NCBI GenBank assembly: GCA_022393335.1
Contig: JAJEKB010000591.1
Location: forward strand, 189,232 to 253,231
Direction of reading: 5' to 3'
Source: Macrotrachela quadricornifera
Lineage: Eukaryota > Rotifera > Eurotatoria > Philodinida > Philodinidae
Length of the DNA: 64,000 bases
Shown here one piece after another: positions 61,153-64,000 of the stretch. The first letter of the stretch is position 1. Each line of letters opens with the position of its first letter. Position numbers and translations under genes: made by a program. The notes beneath the pieces were generated by a model. That model made no database searches, was not told where the DNA came from, and was given only the letters and a program-made list of their open reading frames with translations.

Positions 61153-62392
61153 GTTTATTCTATTTCAAAGATAACTTTTATCAATTTAATTCAACATCTT
61201 TCTTTCTATCATTTTTTTTTGTCCTATTTTACTTATATTAATTAAAACGAAATGAGATTAGATCTAAGATATCATCTCTTATATTATATTAAAAAAGAGC
61301 AGGTATTAACTGAATATCATATTGCTTTCGAAATGATTAAGATTAAATTTCCTTTTTAATTTAATAATTGTGTATAATATTTGTCGATATTAAAATCATA
61401 CTTCAATTATACACATGCTAAAATTAACAGAAAAATACATTATAAATAATGATTATTGGTTGAAAAGCACCTTTTTAATCTCAAATTGTACAGTATATTT
61501 TTATTTCATTACCGTATGATAATACGTTCTTGTCTAAAAACTTGTATAAGTATGTGATTATAATCTTACTTAAAAGAAAAGATTAGTAGAATTTTTTGGA
61601 AAAACTTGTTAGAATATTACAATGTAACATAATTCGTATATTTATGCACTAATATTAATTACGATAAAATTTTATGATATTCAATATTTTTCATTACAAT
61701 ATTATTTTTAATATATATAAAAGTCATGATCATCTACGTACGAATAGGAATTTTCTTCTTTGAATATCTTATAATAAAGTTAGTTTAACATGATCTAATT
61801 TTATAAATAATTATTACTTTTAATAAACTAATGAAAGAAATATTAATCTATTCATAAGCAAATTTACATGTCGAGTGTTAGAATAATCATTATTTCGCAA
61901 TGGAAAGTCTTCGGCTTTTGTCCAATGAATTTTGATCAATTTATTGTTATTTCCGGCAGGAAATGGCCTTAGATCATTTGAAAAACTTTGAAACGTATGG
62001 ATTTGAAATACTGCTTCCATGTTTCATCAATTTTTTGCGTCTTTCTTACCGACTGTAATAAAATTCGATTATTTCTAAAGCTTAGAACTATTGACCAGAG
62101 CCGAAAACATTTCTAATCTCTGGTCTTTTCTTACCCAAAAATTATCCTTAACCTTAGATGGAGTCGAGTCACATAAAAAGTGGCCCATGTCGGACACTGG
62201 TAGCGGAAATGAGAATCAATGGAGCTATTTTATCGTTTTGCATCATTTATTCTTTAGCATAGATTTCAATTTTTGTATAAATTGATTAGAAAAATAGAAA
62301 TAAGTAAAGAATATTTTGTTTCTTCTTTTTCGGATTACATGTTCAACAAACAAAAAATCTTTATTTGTCAAAAAAAACAAATAACATTATAT
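61153..62392. other. Intergenic, no gene seen
   Basis: About 1.2 kb. Short open frames at 61,820-62,020 (-) and 62,091-62,285 (+) have less AT-biased sequence but no support. Confidence 0.45.
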
Positions 62393-62733
62393 TTATTTCG
62401 TATCTGTTGAAGATACAGTTGATTGATTTTCTTGTTTTATTGTTTCCATATGTTCCTAAAAAAATAAATTTAATTTAAAATAATTAAATATTTATTTCAT
62501 TTTACTTGTTGTTTTGTTTGATTTTCATTATTATCATATAATTTATCAATCTGTTCAACTTTATCTCTTATACGTTCATTTAACTAAATTAAATTTTATA
62601 CATAATTTTTTTTTGTTGATTTCTTAAATAATCTTACTCGTTTTAAATTAGTTTTAACAGCTTTGGGTTTTTTATTATTTTGTTGTTGTTTAGTTGTTAC
62701 TTTTTGACTAATAACACGATTTTGTTTACCCAT
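62393..62733 (-). CDS. RBIS (C8orf59)-like ribosome biogenesis factor, 78 aa
   Basis: Three exons: 62733-62638, 62583-62506, 62455-62393 (237 nt), all GT..AG. The protein is basic at the start (MGKQNRVISQK) and has KPKAVKTNLKRLN followed by RDKVEQIDKLYDN. This resembles the core of RBIS, KAKPVTTNLKKIN...EKVNRVNKAF as I recall it, a small nucleolar factor needed for 60S subunit assembly. The match is short, so the call is tentative. The ATG follows TTTTTATAG by 6 nt, an acceptor-like site. The C-terminus is Gln/Glu/Ser-rich. Confidence 0.55.
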
Positions 62734-63037
62734 ATGAAATCTATAAAAATGTTTCTTTTGTTTTTTATTTATTAAATATATATAAATTTTTTTTTTGTTT
62801 ATCCTTGATTAATATCAAAAAGAAAAAAAGGTAAAAGATGTTTTTTGTTTTCTTATCAGAGAATAGACATGAACAAGAAATAATAACAAATATCTCATAA
62901 TCGTATTTACAAACAAGCAAACACTGTTCTAATCGGATTGCGTATACAAGAGATGAAAAGAAAAAAAAGAAAAAGAAAACGAGCAAACAATAATAACAAA
63001 GAAAATATTTTTTTATTTTTTATTAGAATTCTAATGA

Positions 63038-63769
63038 CTAGAGAGAATCTAATTGTTGCACGTTAAATATCATTTTATGTATTTGAAGACGTTTAGATGG
63101 ATTATCATTATGAGATAATAATGCTTTACGTAAATGAGATATTAAATCATGACGAATTGATGTTATTAATAAACCAATCAATTCATCTAAATAAATAAGA
63201 AAATAAAGTTAAAATCGAAAAAAAATTCTTTTTTTTTTTAAGAATTACCTGGAATTTTAAAATTATATTCTTCTAATATTTTATTTAAAATTTTATCATT
63301 ATTTAGCGTGCGTCGATTAAGCATTAAAGCTAATTGAGTATAATTATTATTATAAATTAAATTTGAAAGATTTTTTGAAAGATTAACTAATAAGAAAAAA
63401 ATATTTTAAATAATATAAATTTATTTTATAAAATTTACTTTGTTCATTTCCTATTTGAATATCTTTTTCAATATCATTTCGATTTTTTTTAAACAAAAAA
63501 CATATTTGAATAAGAGTTATATATTTTGGTTGAATAAAATTTATTTGAAATGGTAAACAACAAAGATTATTTAATAGATATTCAGCAATATCTAAAAATT
63601 AAAGAATTAGTTTGTTTTTTTTAAAATAATTTTTAAAATTTTTTACCTTGATGACAATCGAAATATTTCATTATTTGATTAAGACAATTTTGAAAAGAAA
63701 TAATAAATGTTTCATTAGAACTACAATTAGACCAAAATTCAACAATTGATTGATCACATTGAGATAATG
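63038..63769 (-). CDS. 3' part of an unrecognised gene running off the right edge
   Basis: Four exons in frame: 63769-63647, 63591-63439, 63386-63249, 63186-63038. The 5' part must lie beyond the window or across a long intron (an acceptor TTCTTGTAG precedes 63769). The visible 187 residues are helical and hydrophobic, with repeated Leu/Ile pairs: YLLNNLCCLPFQINFIQ, NLSKNLSNLIYNNNYTQLAL, DELIGLLITSIRHDLISHLR, ending in FNVQQLDSL. This suggests an alpha-solenoid (ARM/HEAT-like) fold, an inference from pattern only. No family is recognised. Confidence 0.65.
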
Positions 63770-64000
63770 CTACAAGAAAAAAATCTATTGAATAATTTAA
63801 AGGTTATGAGTTTATATTTTACTCTAGAACGATTTAAAACAGCCAGTTGCCCTTTCGAAATACTTTTGGATCAAACAAATACGTTCATAAATGACTGTAT
63901 TTCTTCTATATACGAGCACAAACATATATGATCGTAAGACTAAGCCATATAATATGGAGAGATACAAGCATGTACAAATTCTACAATCGTCAATCTGAAT

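Noticed and set aside
1..64000. CRISPR arrays, bacterial operators, riboswitches, rRNA and tRNA genes.
   Set aside because: The sequence is eukaryotic; no spaced direct repeats and no tRNA box pattern were noticed by eye. A tRNAscan run would be the decisive test for tRNA genes.

Overview
The window is eukaryotic, very AT-rich DNA (about three quarters A+T by eye) with short introns of mostly 45-70 bp, GT..AG borders and T/A-ended codons. The protein families (metazoan CIAO3, NCBP3, PHF24, endosomal Na+/H+ exchanger, transgelin), a pair of GPCRs with a DQF motif in place of DRY, spliced-leader-like acceptor sites just upstream of start codons, a plant-type BTB-NPH3 gene, and decayed duplicate genes all fit a bdelloid rotifer. 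That assignment is inference; no species can be named. Two 10-N assembly gaps lie at about 25,792 and 56,501.

Layout. 0-5 kb: an atypical Arf-like GTPase (+), a converging unrecognised gene (-), and a secreted APP1-type phosphatase (+). 5-7 kb: intergenic, with a foldback element. 7.1-11.1 kb: CIAO3 and NCBP3 (+), only 30 bp apart, looking like a two-gene operon resolved by trans-splicing. 12.1-20.5 kb: three minus-strand genes, namely an unrecognised 575-aa protein, a BTB-NPH3 protein (otherwise a plant family) and the checkpoint clamp subunit RAD1. 20.5-25.1 kb: a repeat-rich stretch with a decayed SRP68 (N- and C-terminal ends kept, middle lost) followed by a decayed CHMP6 first exon. 25.1-34.3 kb: a calponin-homology protein (-) divergent from PHF24 (+), then an 18-exon endosomal NHE (+). 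35.7-37.8 kb: a secreted ferritin-like protein and a secreted zinc protease. 39-47 kb: five genes of mostly unknown function, including a ZC2HC1-type zinc-finger protein and a small Cys-rich protein. 47-60 kb: long, gene-poor DNA with palindromic elements and one GPCR gene (+). 60-64 kb: a second GPCR (-), a small RBIS-like gene (-), and the 3' part of an unrecognised gene (-) that runs off the right edge.

The genes do not form one pathway. What joins the window is its architecture: compact genes with acceptor-like AG sites before the ATG, foldback (MITE-like) elements between genes and inside the longest introns, and a relict of a duplicated gene block. Exon borders were read by hand from splice consensus and reading frame; for every multi-exon gene listed as complete the summed exon length is a multiple of three.
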